This document shows positions 48,405 through 60,700 of a DNA stretch of 64,000 bases, one piece after another. The DNA comes from Glebionis coronaria (Eukaryota; Streptophyta; Magnoliopsida; Asterales; Asteraceae): the NCBI GenBank assembly GCA_025667525.1, contig CM046882.1, positions 528,576,618 through 528,640,617 of the forward strand, read 5' to 3'. The notes beneath the pieces were generated by a model, which ran no database searches, had not been told where the DNA came from, and worked only from the letters and a program-made list of their open reading frames with translations. The translations under genes and the position numbers were made by a program. Position 1 is the stretch's first letter. Every line of letters begins with the position of its first letter.

Positions 48405-48735
48405 TGTTGGAAATACGTTTTTACGTATTTAGGAAGATTCGGTCACTCCGACAATATATTAAGTAGTAGCTCGTAGTATAGATATCTTTATTAAACAAAC
48501 AAAGTCAAGCCTAGCCTACAACATGTGTAAGCCGGCCCAACATTGTAAGCCCAAGCCCATCACAAGGCTTGGGTATATAAACCCTCTCCTTTGATAGAGA
48601 GGGTGTGTGTTCTTCATTTTTACACATAGTGAAAAAGTGTTTTTCTTTCACTTTCTCTCTCTAAGTGTGTGTGTTCTCACCATCTCTCTATCTCTTTCTC
48701 TCTCTAAAACATAAGCAAGATTTACATATCCTTCA
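48405..48735 (+). repeat. 3' LTR of the copia element
   Basis: About 331 bp from TGTTGGAAATACG to ...CCTTCA, with a TATA box GGGTATATAAA at 48571-48581 and CT-rich repeats downstream. The end is set by where Athila codons resume. An alternative end is ATAAGCA at 48716. Confidence 0.72.
48574..48581 (+). promoter_or_regulatory. TATA box of the copia LTR
   Basis: TATATAAA followed by CCCTCTCC, with a CT-rich leader downstream. Confidence 0.7.
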
Positions 48736-48739
48736 GACT

Positions 48740-51700
48740 CCATTTGGAGAAAGTGACTTTCTTTTAAAATAATTTGAAGCAACTTTAGGGGATGTGGACT
48801 TAAAATATGACGATTCTCCCTCCGATTGGGACGAAGACCTTCGTAGCATTGAGAAATTTCTCAATGAGGACCATATTTCTCCACCTTCTCCTATGGAAAT
48901 TACAAACGATGATCCGAATTTGACTAAGCCTTCCATCGACAATCCTCTGGATTTAGAGCTTAAGGATTTACCGTCTCATCTTGAATACGTTTTCCTAGAA
49001 GACAATAAGAAGTTACCCGTCATCATTGCAAAGGACTTAAAAGAGGATGAAAAATCTCGACTTATCGATGTGCTCAAAAATCATAAGAAAGCAATAGCTT
49101 GGAAAATTTCCGACATCCGCGGAATTGATCCTAACTTTTGTACTCATAAGATTCTCATGGAAGATGACTTTAAACCTAAAATCCAAAGACAAAGAAGGGT
49201 TAATCCAAAAATTCATGATGTCATCAAGAAAGAAGTTATCAAACTTCTAGATGCCGGAATGATTTACCCTATTTCGGATTCGCCATGGGTTAGTCCCGTC
49301 CATTGTGTGCCTAAGAAAGGCGGAATAACCATTGTTCCCAATGAAAACAAAGAGTTGATTCCTACTCGACTTGTCACGGGTTGGCGAGTTTGCATAGACT
49401 ATCGCAAGCTCAATGATGCCACTCGTAAGGATCATTTTCCTCTTCCTTTCATGGATCATATGCTCGAACGTTTAGCGGGTAATGACTACTATTTCTTCTT
49501 AGACGGTTTCTCCGAGTATTTTCAAATTCCCATCGATCCAAAAGACCAAGAGAAAACCACATTCACTTGTCCTTATGGAACATTTGCTTACAAAAGAATG
49601 CCTTTCGGCTTATGCAATGCTCCTAGGACTTTCCAAAGGTGTATGATGGCTATATTCCATGACACGGTTAAAGAAACTATGGAAGTCTTTATGGACGACT
49701 TCTCGGTCTATGGTGATTCTTTCTCTTCTTGCCTTGCCAATTTAGAACGTATGCTTAAACGGTGTAAAGACACTCGTCTCGTTCTTAATTGGGAAAATGT
49801 TATTTCATGGTAAAAGAAGGCATCGTCCTCGGTCATAAAATTTTCAAAGCCGATATCGAAGTCGACCGTGCTAAAGTTGACATCATTGCCAAGTTTCCTC
49901 CACCTACCACCGTTAAAGGAGTTAGAAGCTTTTTAGGTCATGCGGGATTTGATCGTCGTTTAATCCAATATTTCTCTATGATAGATCGACCAATGACTCA
50001 CCTTTTAGAAAAGGATGCTCCTTTCATCTTTTCTCAAGAATGTCTCGATTCTTTCGAACTTCTTAAAGGTAAATGAACTAAGGCACCAGTCTTAGTCTCT
50101 CCAAATTGGGTGTTACCTTTCGAGCTCATGTGCGATGCTAGTAATTTCGCGGTAGGAGCGGTTTTAGGTAAACGAGTGAACAAACAATTCCAACCAATCC
50201 ATTATGCTAGCAAGACAATGACGGGGGCTCAATTCCATTATACCACTACCGAAAAAGAGCTTTTAGTTGTAGTGTATGCTTTTGAGAAATTCCGCCCCTA
50301 TCTTGTGCTTTCCACCACCATCATTTACACCGATCATTCCACCTTGAAATACTTGTTGACCAAGCAAGATGCTAAACCGAGACTCCTTCGTTGGGTTTTT
50401 CTCCTACAAGAAATTACAATTGAAATTCGCGATAAAAAGGGAGCAGAAAACCTAGCAGCGGATCATCTTAGTAGACTCGAAGATCGTTATCAAGGGGAAC
50501 TCCCAAATCAAGAGATTAATGAATCTTTTCCCCCTGAGGCCTTAATGTCTATTAACTCAAATCTTGACGATACCCCATGGTTTGCGGACATTGCAAACTA
50601 TTTAGCGGGTGGTGTTCTTATGGAAGGGTTAACGTCCCAACAAAAGAAAAAATTCTTTAAGGAAATTAAACACTATTATTGGGACGGCCCTTACCTTTTC
50701 AAGCAATGTGTGGATCTTGTCATTCGTAGGTGTTGATGGGCCGGCAACTTTACTAATCCTTGAAGCTTGCCACAAAGGACCCACCGGTAGTCACTTTGGT
50801 CCTAACTATACCGCGAAGAAAGTTTTCGACTCTGGATTTTATTGGCCCACCATTTATCATGACGCTCATGAAATGGTTAAGAATTGTGATGCTTGCCAAA
50901 GACAAGGCAAGATCATACATAAAGATGAGATGCCTCAAAATTTCATCCAAGAGTGTGAATATTTGACGTATGGGGCATCGAATTTATGGGGCCATTTCCA
51001 TCATCCAAAGGGAACAAGTACATCCTCGTAGCCATTGACTACGTATCCAAATGGGTTGAAGCAAAAGCTTTACCTACGAACGATGCGAGGGTGGTTGTGA
51101 ACTTTCTGAAACAATTGTTTGCTCGATTCGGTGTTTCTCGTGCTATCATTAGTGATCGCGGGACTCATTTTTGCAATGATCAATTTGCTCGAGTCATGGC
51201 TAAGTATGGTGTCAATCACCGTCTTTCTACCGCGTATCATCCACAAACCAATGGTCAAGCCGAGATCTCTAACCGTGGACATAAGCGAATCTTAGAGCGT
51301 ACTGTGGGAGAGCATCGTGCCTCATGGGCCGATAAGTTAGATGATGCTTTGTGGGATTTCCGTACCGCATATAAGACACCTATTGGTTGCACTCCATATC
51401 GTCTTGTGTACGGCAAGGCATGCCAACTCCCCATTGAGTTGAAGCATAAGGCTTATTGGGCCTTGAAATGGGTTAATTTTGATATCAACAAAGCCGGTGA
51501 TGTTAGGAAAATCCAACTCAATGAACTTAATGAACTTAGGAGTGAAGCTTATGAGAATTCATTGATCTACAAGGAGAAAACCAAGCTCATTCATGATTCC
51601 AAGATTAAGAACCAAGAGTTTCACATAGGCGATCAAGTTTTACTCTTTAACTCTCGGTTGAAAATCTTTTCGGGCAAGCTTAAGAGTCGTTGGTCTGGTC

Positions 51701-51858
51701 CATGCACTGTCGCCAAAGTCTTCGCTTATGACACCATTGAGTTATCTCAACCAAATGGGCCAAACTTTAAAGTGAATGGCCAGCGTGTTAAGTTGTACTT
51801 TGGTGAGGACATTTCTCATGAGATGATTCCATCCCTCACCATGTTTCCCTTGAATTAG
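48740..51858 (+). pseudogene. Athila-like RT-RNase H-integrase
   Basis: It resumes with PFGESDFLL, then a stop and the linker to ORF 48794-49813. RT: VNPKIHDVIKKEV, SPWVSPVHCVPKK, RVCIDYRKLN, catalytic VFMDDFSVY. A 1-base deletion near 49800 shifts into 49789-50076, and a TGA follows at 50074. RNase [37 protein letters not shown]. Frameshifts near 50730 and 50955 separate the integrase parts. HHCC finger: [12 protein letters not shown] ... NCDACQRQ. Core: [26 protein letters not shown] and the Glu in QAEISNRG, so the DDE triad is present. ORF 50986-51858 ends at TAG. The wording is that of Athila-clade pol. It cannot be translated whole. Confidence 0.93.
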
Positions 51859-53984
51859 TTCTGGGTTGAGTTAGGCTCGTGACTCGGTTAACAAAAACAA
51901 GCGCTTCTCGGGAGGCAACCCGATGATCTATCCTTTGTACCCATTTTCATAATAAGTGAAGGGGGAGCTACATAGGTGTATGTTGTCTTGTTTCTTATGA
52001 TGTGCAGGGATTAAAGCTTTCAAAGAGCACTTTTGATGATATTTGACGACCCGTGATCCCGTATACCCGTCTTCCTGGTTCTATCCAAAACTTTTGTGAT
52101 TCAATATTTCATATCTTATATGTTGACATTGAAATCACTATAGTCGTCTCTTCCTTAGCAAGATTTAAACAAAGTGCACAATTTCCTAAGTGTAGGGGAG
52201 TTTACTCCCACATGCTTAAACATCGAGGACAATGTTTATATCAAGTGTAGCGGAGACTTCTATTGAAGTTAAGTGGGGTTTCCATGAATATGTCCTCATT
52301 TTAACCGAAAATTTTCATTTATCGACTTTTTTCAAAATTTTTGATCTATTTTGGCCTAGTAATATTTTTCATTTATTTTCTTTTATATACCTTTCTTTTG
52401 TTATCGCATTGTATGTATATATTTCATTCCAAGAATAAAGTCAAAAGAGAAAAATAAATTAAATAAAATAGTTTTAATGAGTTTAGATGTCTTTAATATA
52501 TTAGGCCCGTCATGAATCTTTTGACTCAACCCGAGTTTACTTATCCAAGTTTACTCTAGCTAGTATCCTTAACGTGTTTAAATCAAGTTTTGCTGGGCTT
52601 TTATATAGGGAACTTTAAAACGTGAAAGTCTTAACTCATATGGGTTAAGAACAAGAACTTTTCGCAAGTTCCTATAATTTATCCTAGAAAGACGTTTATC
52701 AAGGGAACATTAAAATGCAAATTCTAAACTTGAAAAAGTCTAAGAAGATGCAAGATCCTATAGATGACTTGAAAACCCAAAACTTTGATTTAATAGGCCA
52801 AGCATCCACGAGTCTCATTCCTTGAGATTTTAAATTGTGGAGAACGAGAGATGATAGAGTCAATTATAAGTTTGGTATTCTTTCATGAATTTATGTGAGT
52901 TAATTATGAACTTTTTCTCCCATCGCTTGTTAATAAATGTAATTGAAATAAGTAAGGTTATACGATTTGAAAAGTTACTTAGCTTCTAGCACAAGATCGT
53001 TTAAAAGTTGCTCGGTATTAATTAGAGTTCATAGACAATGCATAACTTATTAAAGCAGGATGCGAAGATTTGTGAGTCCAAAAAGGCCCTTACAAGGCAT
53101 GAGGGCTACATTTTGTTGCTAAAGATCCCAAGTGATGTGAAGAATCATTTATCAAAATCAATATGAAGGATCGAGACACACAACGAAAAGCAAATACTCC
53201 CCTAAAGATCATGGAGAAGTCTATCCGAAAAGACCCTAGCAAGGTATGAGGATAAATAGATCCAAGTCCTAAAAGGAGGATGATCGTTGTATATCAAAAT
53301 CCAAAATAGAGAGTGGAGAAAAATGAAGAAGTCGTGGTCCAAGTTTGAAGAATCTCTCAAAAATTTCAAGTGAAGAAATTCCTATTATGAAGAGAAAACC
53401 ATTATTTTAAGAACGTCTCTGAAGATTCGAAGTATGAAGTCACTGCCAAATATCGGTCCGAGAAAGGTCTCAAATTGTGAAACGAGTTATGCCAAGATAT
53501 GAACTTTATGAGGTTTCGAGAGGCAGTTTTATAAGATTTTTTCCTTTAGCTAACTATTTATTAAATCGTCCTACTTTATTTTCAACCTTAATAAATTATC
53601 GAAATAAGTCAACAATGCATCCTCGTGATCATTCAAGACAACAATAAAATATAAGAGATACACCTAGGAATAAGGGATTCTAAGTGAATAATTGAGCCAC
53701 ATGAGTGAGTGTTAGCTTACTAACTTATAATAACAATGATCTTGTTTCTAAGCTTGGTGTGGGGAACGTGAAACTTGAGGGTGATAAACATTCATGACAA
53801 CCAAAGCCCTAATGTAAGTCTTTGATCTCTTTACTTGTTCTTCCTTCTAGCATTTTGTAATTTTCTATCTTTTTGGTTTCCTTATTGTCTAATAATTAAT
53901 AAAGGCCAAGGTGGGTTAATTATGATGAAAAATTTAAATCGCGCTTTGAAAATTAATGCATTGCATGAAAGCATTGCAATGGTC
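51859..53984 (+). other. Athila-like 3' region
   Basis: No gene. It is collinear with the family A tails from the AACAAGCGCTTCTCGGGAGG block onward. Purine motifs lie near 51955, 52188 and 52244 (the last AAGTGTAGCGG). The hairpin with a GAGGAC loop near 52220 has one mismatch. An extra AT-rich piece is present near 52370-52500. Confidence 0.75.
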
Positions 53985-53998
53985 AAGTGTAGGGGATT
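53985..53998 (+). other. Polypurine tract of the Athila-like element
   Basis: AAGTGTAGGGGATT, identical to the family A tract, directly before the 3' LTR. The hairpin CATTGCA...TGCAATG precedes it, with the loop changed to TGAAAGCAT. Confidence 0.8.
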
Positions 53999-56047
53999 TA
54001 ATAAGTATGAAAACACTTATCTTTTTACCACTTATTTCTAATAATAACAAGACCAAAACGTGTATTTAATGTCGTAAAAGGCGATATTATGCGTGGTTTG
54101 TGTTTTTATTGTCTTTTAGGAAAAAAAATTTGAAAAAGGAAGAAAACACGGGCTTTCACGGGCTTTTATCGAAGAAAAAGACAAAAGACGAAATCAAAAG
54201 ATCAAAAGTGCAAGAAGAACAGAAGTCAAAGGCCTATTCTGTAGATTTATCGAAGAAAAATTCTAAAGACGGAAGTTTAACGAAGTCGAAGAACCAAGTC
54301 TACTAAAAGAATAAAATTTGAAGACGAGTTCATTTTATCATTCGACTAATCCCGAGACAAAGTTGAGAAAGACGAGTTATTTAAAAGATGAGAAGACAAG
54401 AAGAAAGAGAGAAGCAACCATACCTTCCCCTTCCCCTATATATAGTTTCCTAATATGTCATTAGAGAGTTAGTTATTTTTTTCTAGTTTATGGAGGTAAT
54501 TAGGAGTATGTGTTTTACTTTCTCTCTCTTAATTTTCTTTCAAGTTTATTAATCTTTCATCTTAATCTTGTAATTTTGGATCTTAATCTTCAATTTAATC
54601 AAGCTTTTTAGTTAATTCTGATTCTACCTTTCTTAATCATAATTTATTGTTTTGTCTCTTTAATCATGTTGTTGATTTAATCTTGTTGATTTTGTGATTG
54701 ATTTGCTTATTAGATTGTGCTTATTGATTTGGTGTGTTTGATGTTCTAGCTTATTATGCTTTTTGATTAATTAGTGTTAGCTTATTTTTAATAAAGTTGT
54801 TTTTATAGTTTAAATCTTTTAAAAGTTCATTTTTAATATTTAGCTTATTTGGTGTTTTCATAGTTTTAAAATTGTGGCTTATTTGCTTTTTCTTAAAATC
54901 AGTTTGATTACGTTTTTGGTTTTTAGCTTATTTTTGGTTTTTGCTTATTTGCATTTTAGATGTTATCCGGGTTTTAAAACCCTAATATTCTGAATAATTT
55001 CATTCTCTGTTATCCCGGATTAGCAAGAGTTTCAATATCCCGAATAGTGGAAATTTTGTGATTCCGGATTAGCCATAAATTTCATATTCCGGATAAGGTT
55101 TATTACACCTTATTCCGGATTGTATACGGGTTACATATTCCGAATAGCAACAAAAGCACGTATTTTGGATTGTAGCACTTTTGTAGATTCCGGATAACAA
55201 ACTTGGTGATTCCGGATTGTTCTTATTTCTAGTGATTCCGGATAAGGGAAATTTCAGATATTCTGAATTGTTATAGGAAGTGGATTCCGGATTATATCTG
55301 GAACATGGATTCCGGATTGCTATAAGATTCCGGATAAGACAACATATTCCGGATTGTTTATGGAATTTGGATACCGAATTAGCTGCTGATTAGTATTCTG
55401 GATTGTTAGTGTTTCTTGTATTCCGGATAACGTGTGATATACAAATTCCGGATTGTTTCTAATTTTAACATTCCAGATAGAGTATAGAATTCATCATCCC
55501 GGATTGTGAGGAAGTTGTGGATTCCGGATTGTGTAAAGTATACACATTCCAGATTAGGTAAATTTTTGGTATCCAGACTTATGTTTGGTTTTGGTTTCCT
55601 GTTCTATTTTCAAACCTTTATTTTTCCCGCCAATTTTTCTTAGGTTTATTTTCAAAGCGTTTTATCTTAGTTAATTTCAAATTTAATTTTTAATAAAGTT
55701 TTAACTTTCAGCATTTACTTTTTATAAAGTTTTAATCTTTCGTCGGTTGTTTTAAAAGTCTTAATTTTTACTTTAATCTTTTCAAGTTTTCAACTTTATT
55801 TCTTAAATAGTTAATCATCTTTAGTTTCTTTTACCAAGTTCTACTGTGCAGCATTCATTCTGGATAAGCACTCAAGGTTAGACATCCTTCCTTTATTTTT
55901 ATGTTTAATGGCTTTAACATTTATAAACTTAGACAATCAAAAGCTCCCCCTTTTAGTGACCAAAAACAACAATTCCACCTAAAACCGTGATCAATTGGAT
56001 TAGATACCGAGAACGAACGAGTACACATATGCAAAAGTCATCTATTA
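53999..56047 (+). repeat. 3' LTR of the Athila-like element
   Basis: 2049 bp, TAATAAG...TCTATTA, with TATA box 54437-54445 and ATTCCGGAT motifs at 54985-55575. It lacks the fold-back insertion. The target duplication ATAGG follows directly. ORF 54100-54306 is the counterpart of the family A U3 Lys-rich frame. Confidence 0.93.
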
Positions 56048-56052
56048 ATAGG

Positions 56053-56666
56053 AAACTCTCTGACAGGTCCTTATGGAAGTCAGTACGATGGGTATCAAAA
56101 ATTCTAACGTCCCGACTACTATAATCGCTTGTTGAGGGTGGATAATCGTGTCGAACTGCGGTTTTAAGAACAAAGGGCGTAGGGAAGACCTTGGCATATA
56201 CAAAAAAGTACCGGTCATACCAATTCTTAAGCGAGTCGAGAGGTTTCCTATAACACATTGGGGCGCTCGCGGATCGTTTTTTGAATGACAGCCACCCATT
56301 TAGCATTTGGGGGGCATAAAAGACCCCAAACAAACATACGGTAGGGGCTACATCACATGTATGGCATGTGATCTCAATTGATTGATCTTACATTCCCTAA
56401 TACAATGCAGTTGGGTTATGTGAAAATCATAATATGTCAGGATGTCTACAAGAAACCTAGACAACGGGATACGGTAGTTGGTCGAGTCAAATAGGCGTGT
56501 ATATACACCTATTTCTCCAGTCGGAGCATCCGTGATAGCTTCACCATCACCCAGATAGGTGGGGTGTACACTCTCAGGAATATAATAGTCAGACAAAAAA
56601 ATCCATAAATTTCTCCGTAGGAAATACATTGAGTACGGTCGTTATTGTGGGGTTGTCTTTCACCAT
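56053..56666 (-). pseudogene. PF04195-like putative 'gypsy-type transposase' gene, 5' part
   Basis: Minus-strand start of the gene whose 3' part is at 35445-37786. The likely ATG is at 56666 (MVKDNPTITTVL). A frameshift near 56600 leads into DYYIPESVHPTYLGDGEAI, then GEIGVYTRLFD and NYRIPLSRFLVDIL, the conserved N-terminal core of this family. Another shift and a TAG near 56347 precede GWLSFKKRS, KPLDSLKNWYDRYFF and FDTHRTDFHK. The frame runs into the Athila duplication and continues in phase at 37786 (ESF / LCLVRISHNYF), which confirms that both parts are one exon. Function unknown beyond the transposon association. Confidence 0.8.
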
Positions 56667-57303
56667 GATTTATAAATAAATGGAGAAGGGCGCGGTAATC
56701 TAACCTGGTAAAACGGATATCTGTGGAAAAGAAAGTAGAAGGAATGAAGGAAAATGCAACAATGGTGGTAGGAAGTATGAACTGCGTGTGTATAGTCACA
56801 CACACAGGTTTTTTATAGGGTTGCCTCAGTTTACGAGGTGGCCTGGATGAATGCCACGTGTAATCCACTACGCCCATCCAACGGGTGGGAGTACTGAAAC
56901 AGTTGAAACGTCAGCGGGACCCACGGGTCACTTCTTAAACAGTTTTGCATGGCTCAAGGGTGGGCCCATGAGGTGCACTTTTGAAGAGAAACATCCGAAC
57001 AGTCATCTCGACCTTGCCTACCATTAATGCCTTCATTGATGTTGTCCCGGTCCACCGTTTTTTTGTGTACGTCCATTTTCGTAAAGAGAGCATAAGGGAC
57101 ATATGGTAGTCTAGAGGTTACGCCTATGGCTGTAACATCTAAACTGGGGGGACATGACGACGGATGGGTTGGATTAGTGTTATTTGAGCTTATGGGCATC
57201 GAATGAACAGTGGCCGCATAGATTATGTACGGTCTACGGCCCGGCACAGCCGGTACAGGGTTAGACAGAATCATAAGCCAGTTGGGATTGTGATTCACCC
57301 TAA
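56667..57303. other. Region upstream of the PF04195-like gene
   Basis: Open minus frames (56509-56877, 56954-57319) show no domain. This is probably the 5' flank or promoter of that gene. Confidence 0.4.
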
Positions 57304-57439
57304 AGTATAGGATATACACTAACCATAATTAGAAGATAACAATCAAGCTAATTATGGTGATTATCCTATACTTGGGGCCGAAGCATCGGTGAAAGCCCAC
57401 TAGGGTTTCACCGCCTATATGAGGAACCCCCAAGGGTTC
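57304..57439. other. Three adjacent hairpins
   Basis: First, an imperfect long inverted repeat: GTATAGGATATACACTAACC... against ...GGTGATTATCCTATAC, with CATAATTAG/CTAATTATG inner arms (57304-57372). Second, CGGTGAAA...TTTCACCG (57388-57415). Third, GGAACCC-CCAA-GGGTTCC (57422-57439). They lie between the two minus-strand transposase-type genes. Confidence 0.65.
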
Positions 57440-57723
57440 CACAAAGCTATCGTATTCTTAACACTCTCATACCACATCCGATTTCAAACCCTAAACCGAT
57501 TAATTACTCTCACGCCAAAGTCGAATCGTGGGATACGTTCCCACGGTAAGCGTAACAACGTTCTATTTTTAGTGTGCAGGATCCCAAACCAAAGTTCACT
57601 TGGTGCAAGAGCCGGAGCCCATGCACCTGAATTAAGCCTAATTCGGGTTAAGCAAGGATCATCTAACTTTTGTATAAAAATTTGAGTTGTTTGTGATGCC
57701 ATTGGCTGACTATTTGGGAATCC

Positions 57724-60700
57724 TTAGCTTGATCCTTGGCCCTTTTTTGTTCCCTGACCGTCTCTTATAGTACACCCTCTTTTATTATCTCCCCGTACAT
57801 TACAGTTGCTATAAGTCATCCGGATGCCCTCCCTTTTCATCTTTCCATTCTTAGCCATTTTGTTTATACTTTGCTCATCAGCTTCATCCTTGGAAATTCT
57901 TCTCTTCTTATTTGGTATACATATGGGAATATGGTGGTGAGGAGGTAGTAACACACTAAGGAGGTAGTAACACACTAAGGATCCTACATCTTGGCCATAA
58001 AATACAACCACTAACAAGTTCAACCTTATATTAATATGTCTTCATCCATGTCTTTAACCAATAACATGGTGCCACCCACTCATCTGGTATACCAAGAACT
58101 TCTCTATGAGTTGCCTTGTCGTTTAGTGCTACACTGGCATGCCTACATGGTACGCCAGTTAACTCACATCTCCTACAATCACATTACCTAAGATTGAGTT
58201 TCACAACACATTGGTCATTAGGTACCTTACACTGGTATGATCCCCCTCATTATAAGGGACACTATAATAATTTGTTGTTTGCCTTAATGAAGGTAAAAAT
58301 TCGCGTAACAGTTGGGGTTTTCATACCAATACTTTTGTTTATCACTTGCTTTACATTTACAATTCTCTTCATCAGATACTCCTTTAGGTATTTCAAACAA
58401 CCAACTATTTTGCATATCTATGCCATCTACCAACTTACTGTTAAAAGCTTCACATATGTTATTCATTAGGATATCACACTTACCTCTTCCTGTATGTTAC
58501 ATAAAGTATCAGCATTTAACTAATAATATTGGGAAATGCATCGTATGCAGTATATAATACCATATTCAACCAACCATACTTGAGAAATATGTCCTACACC
58601 TCAATGTTGGAGATATCTTTTTTAACCAATCATAAGCTTTAAGGCCTTCAACTTTTATTTGATCCATTGCTGCCTCCAAGTGAGCTATTGTTGAGGCCCT
58701 TGCCCACTTCCAAATAAGCTCCTTCAAACTTTTGTGTTTGTGGTCCTTTTTCATATTTATATAAATGTGTCTGACATAGAATCTCTGTTCAGCAACATGA
58801 AACAATAATGCAATGGCTGGTACCCTGTAGCAAGAAACAATATTTCAATTTGTTGGCTTTAACACTATACAAAATTAACTGTTAGTCAATGACTATACCT
58901 TTTGTTTGTCGGATATGAATGTGAAGTTTAAATTAGATTTCAAATTAAGGTCATCTCCTAAGTAGGTAAGGAACCATAACCATGAACTCTTGCACCCAAA
59001 TTCAACAATTGCATAAGCTACCAGATACACACCATTATTAGTATTCACGCCAACATCCGTTAAGACTTGACCAGTATATGACCCTTTAATAAAAGCTCCA
59101 TCAAAACCCAGATTTCCCTTTTAGTAGCTCTGAAAGCTGCTTTCAGTGGACCAAGACAAACATAAATTTGTTTGAAAACCCTTGAATTAAGGGTTAAATC
59201 CATGTTTGTTTCAACCTGGATCTTGATAGTTGTATCTAGGTTTTTTCACTTTAACTCCATCGTATAATCCCTTCGTTTAATATATTGTTCTTCATAATCA
59301 CCTTGGAACGTTTTCATGGTGATATGTTTTTCTCTGAATATCTTATCTGCAGCAAGGTTGATTTGGTAATTTTTCACAAGCTGATATTAGAGAGCGTTTT
59401 TTGGGATCTTTGGGTTTGATATATGGATTTTGCTTACCTCTTTAGATAGGAATCTTGAAATAGCAATCAGAATATCTCTTGTTTGGATGCATGTATGATC
59501 ATCAATCAATGTTTTGATAGTCCAACAACTATCCGTTTGGGTTTTAGATGCGTGTAGGGACCATGGGCACATGGTTTTTCATTGACTTTTTTACCACACA
59601 AATTTGTTTCTGCATTTTGGCCCTTCAACTTTAAACTACAATGAAAGTTTGCAGCGGCTGCTTCATCGCCTGTAGGAAAGTTTGAAGGGCCTACTTCATT
59701 GCCTGCAACAATCGAACTCGCAGGACCTAGTACACTACCAAAGCAGTGTGCTCTAATCCTTACGATATCACACTTGATGACTTTAACCTTTCTCCTGCTC
59801 TCTATGGAATACGTTTTCAAGTCTTCACGTATCAGATTTCTGTCTGGATATTCCTTGCCTACATAGAAGCATACAGCTACATCCTCCTGGTCGTGGTATG
59901 CATTCTTGATTTGTATCAGCCTTTTCTTCTTTCTCTTAACAAGGGGATTATCATTTGGATCAAAACCATAATAATAAGAACAAAAACATGATCGTCATTG
60001 AGACATAACCAATCCTCTCCCTCCCCAATCTGATTTTTCGTATTTTTAAGGTGTAAATCAAGTTCAAAATCAAAATTTTTCATGTCCACCTGTGGCTAAA
60101 TGGGGTTGTATCTTCTTGTACAAAATCACTAACACCAGTCTCATTCAAATTGTCAACATCCATAGCATCTTCATCAACACGTTCCTTATCAATAACATGT
60201 TCATCGACCACTTCATCAGTAGTGAAGGTCAATACCACTTGTTTATCATCACCTTACCAAAGTTCATACATCATGGCTATGTCTTCATCATCAGCGCAGG
60301 GATCATCAGTATTGGCCTGTTCAACAAGTCGTCAACTTCCAAATCAACATCGATAAGTTCTTCAAGGTCGAACACATAATCCAGGAAACTCTCATTCCCA
60401 CTAACAGAACCTGGATTTCCCAATTATATGTCTAGCGTCATTCTTGTAAAACTAAATCGCCAGGTTGATGCTTGACTTACATTATATCCGAACATCCTCA
60501 TGTTAGCATCATCTTGACTAACCATGGATGTAAACGGATTCAATACTTCATCCTGCATATCCAGATCAACAGTGCTAAACCCTTTCCAAGGTAAACCTCT
60601 ATCTCTCTGGACGTGGTAATGTAGTTATTTAGTTTTGTTGAATTTTGCTTAAAATCTAAGGGTATCAATCCCACGTCTAATGATTTTCTTGGAATTATAA

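Larger units (their letters stand above)
43489..48735 (+). mobile_element. 5'-truncated SIRE-type Ty1/copia element between protease and RT of the Athila-like element
   Basis: It contains only the 3' half of a copia element: RT, RNase H, a 2.8-kb region and one LTR. No 5' LTR, gag, protease or integrase. The left edge lies at GACT (43485-43488) and Athila sequence resumes at GACT (48736-48739) with no visible loss of Athila codons. Confidence 0.82.
37792..56047 (+). mobile_element. Athila-like Ty3/gypsy element with nested copia and fold-back insertions
   Basis: 18256 bp flanked by the 5-bp duplication ATAGG (37787-37791 and 56048-56052). The LTRs begin TAATAAGTGTG and end TCTATTA, so the termini are TAATA...TATTA instead of TG...CA. 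Order inside: 5' LTR, tRNA-Asp-type primer site, gag, protease, [copia insertion], RT, RNase H, integrase, 2-kb tail, polypurine tract, 3' LTR. All coding parts carry stops or frameshifts. The LTRs, leader and tail are clearly related to family A, which makes this a relative of its likely helper. Removing it restores the frame of the PF04195-like gene. Confidence 0.95.

Noticed and set aside
57484..57702. Minus and plus ORFs between the hairpins and the MULE gene
   Set aside because: No domain, mutually overlapping. The MULE C-terminal knuckle starts only at about 57724.
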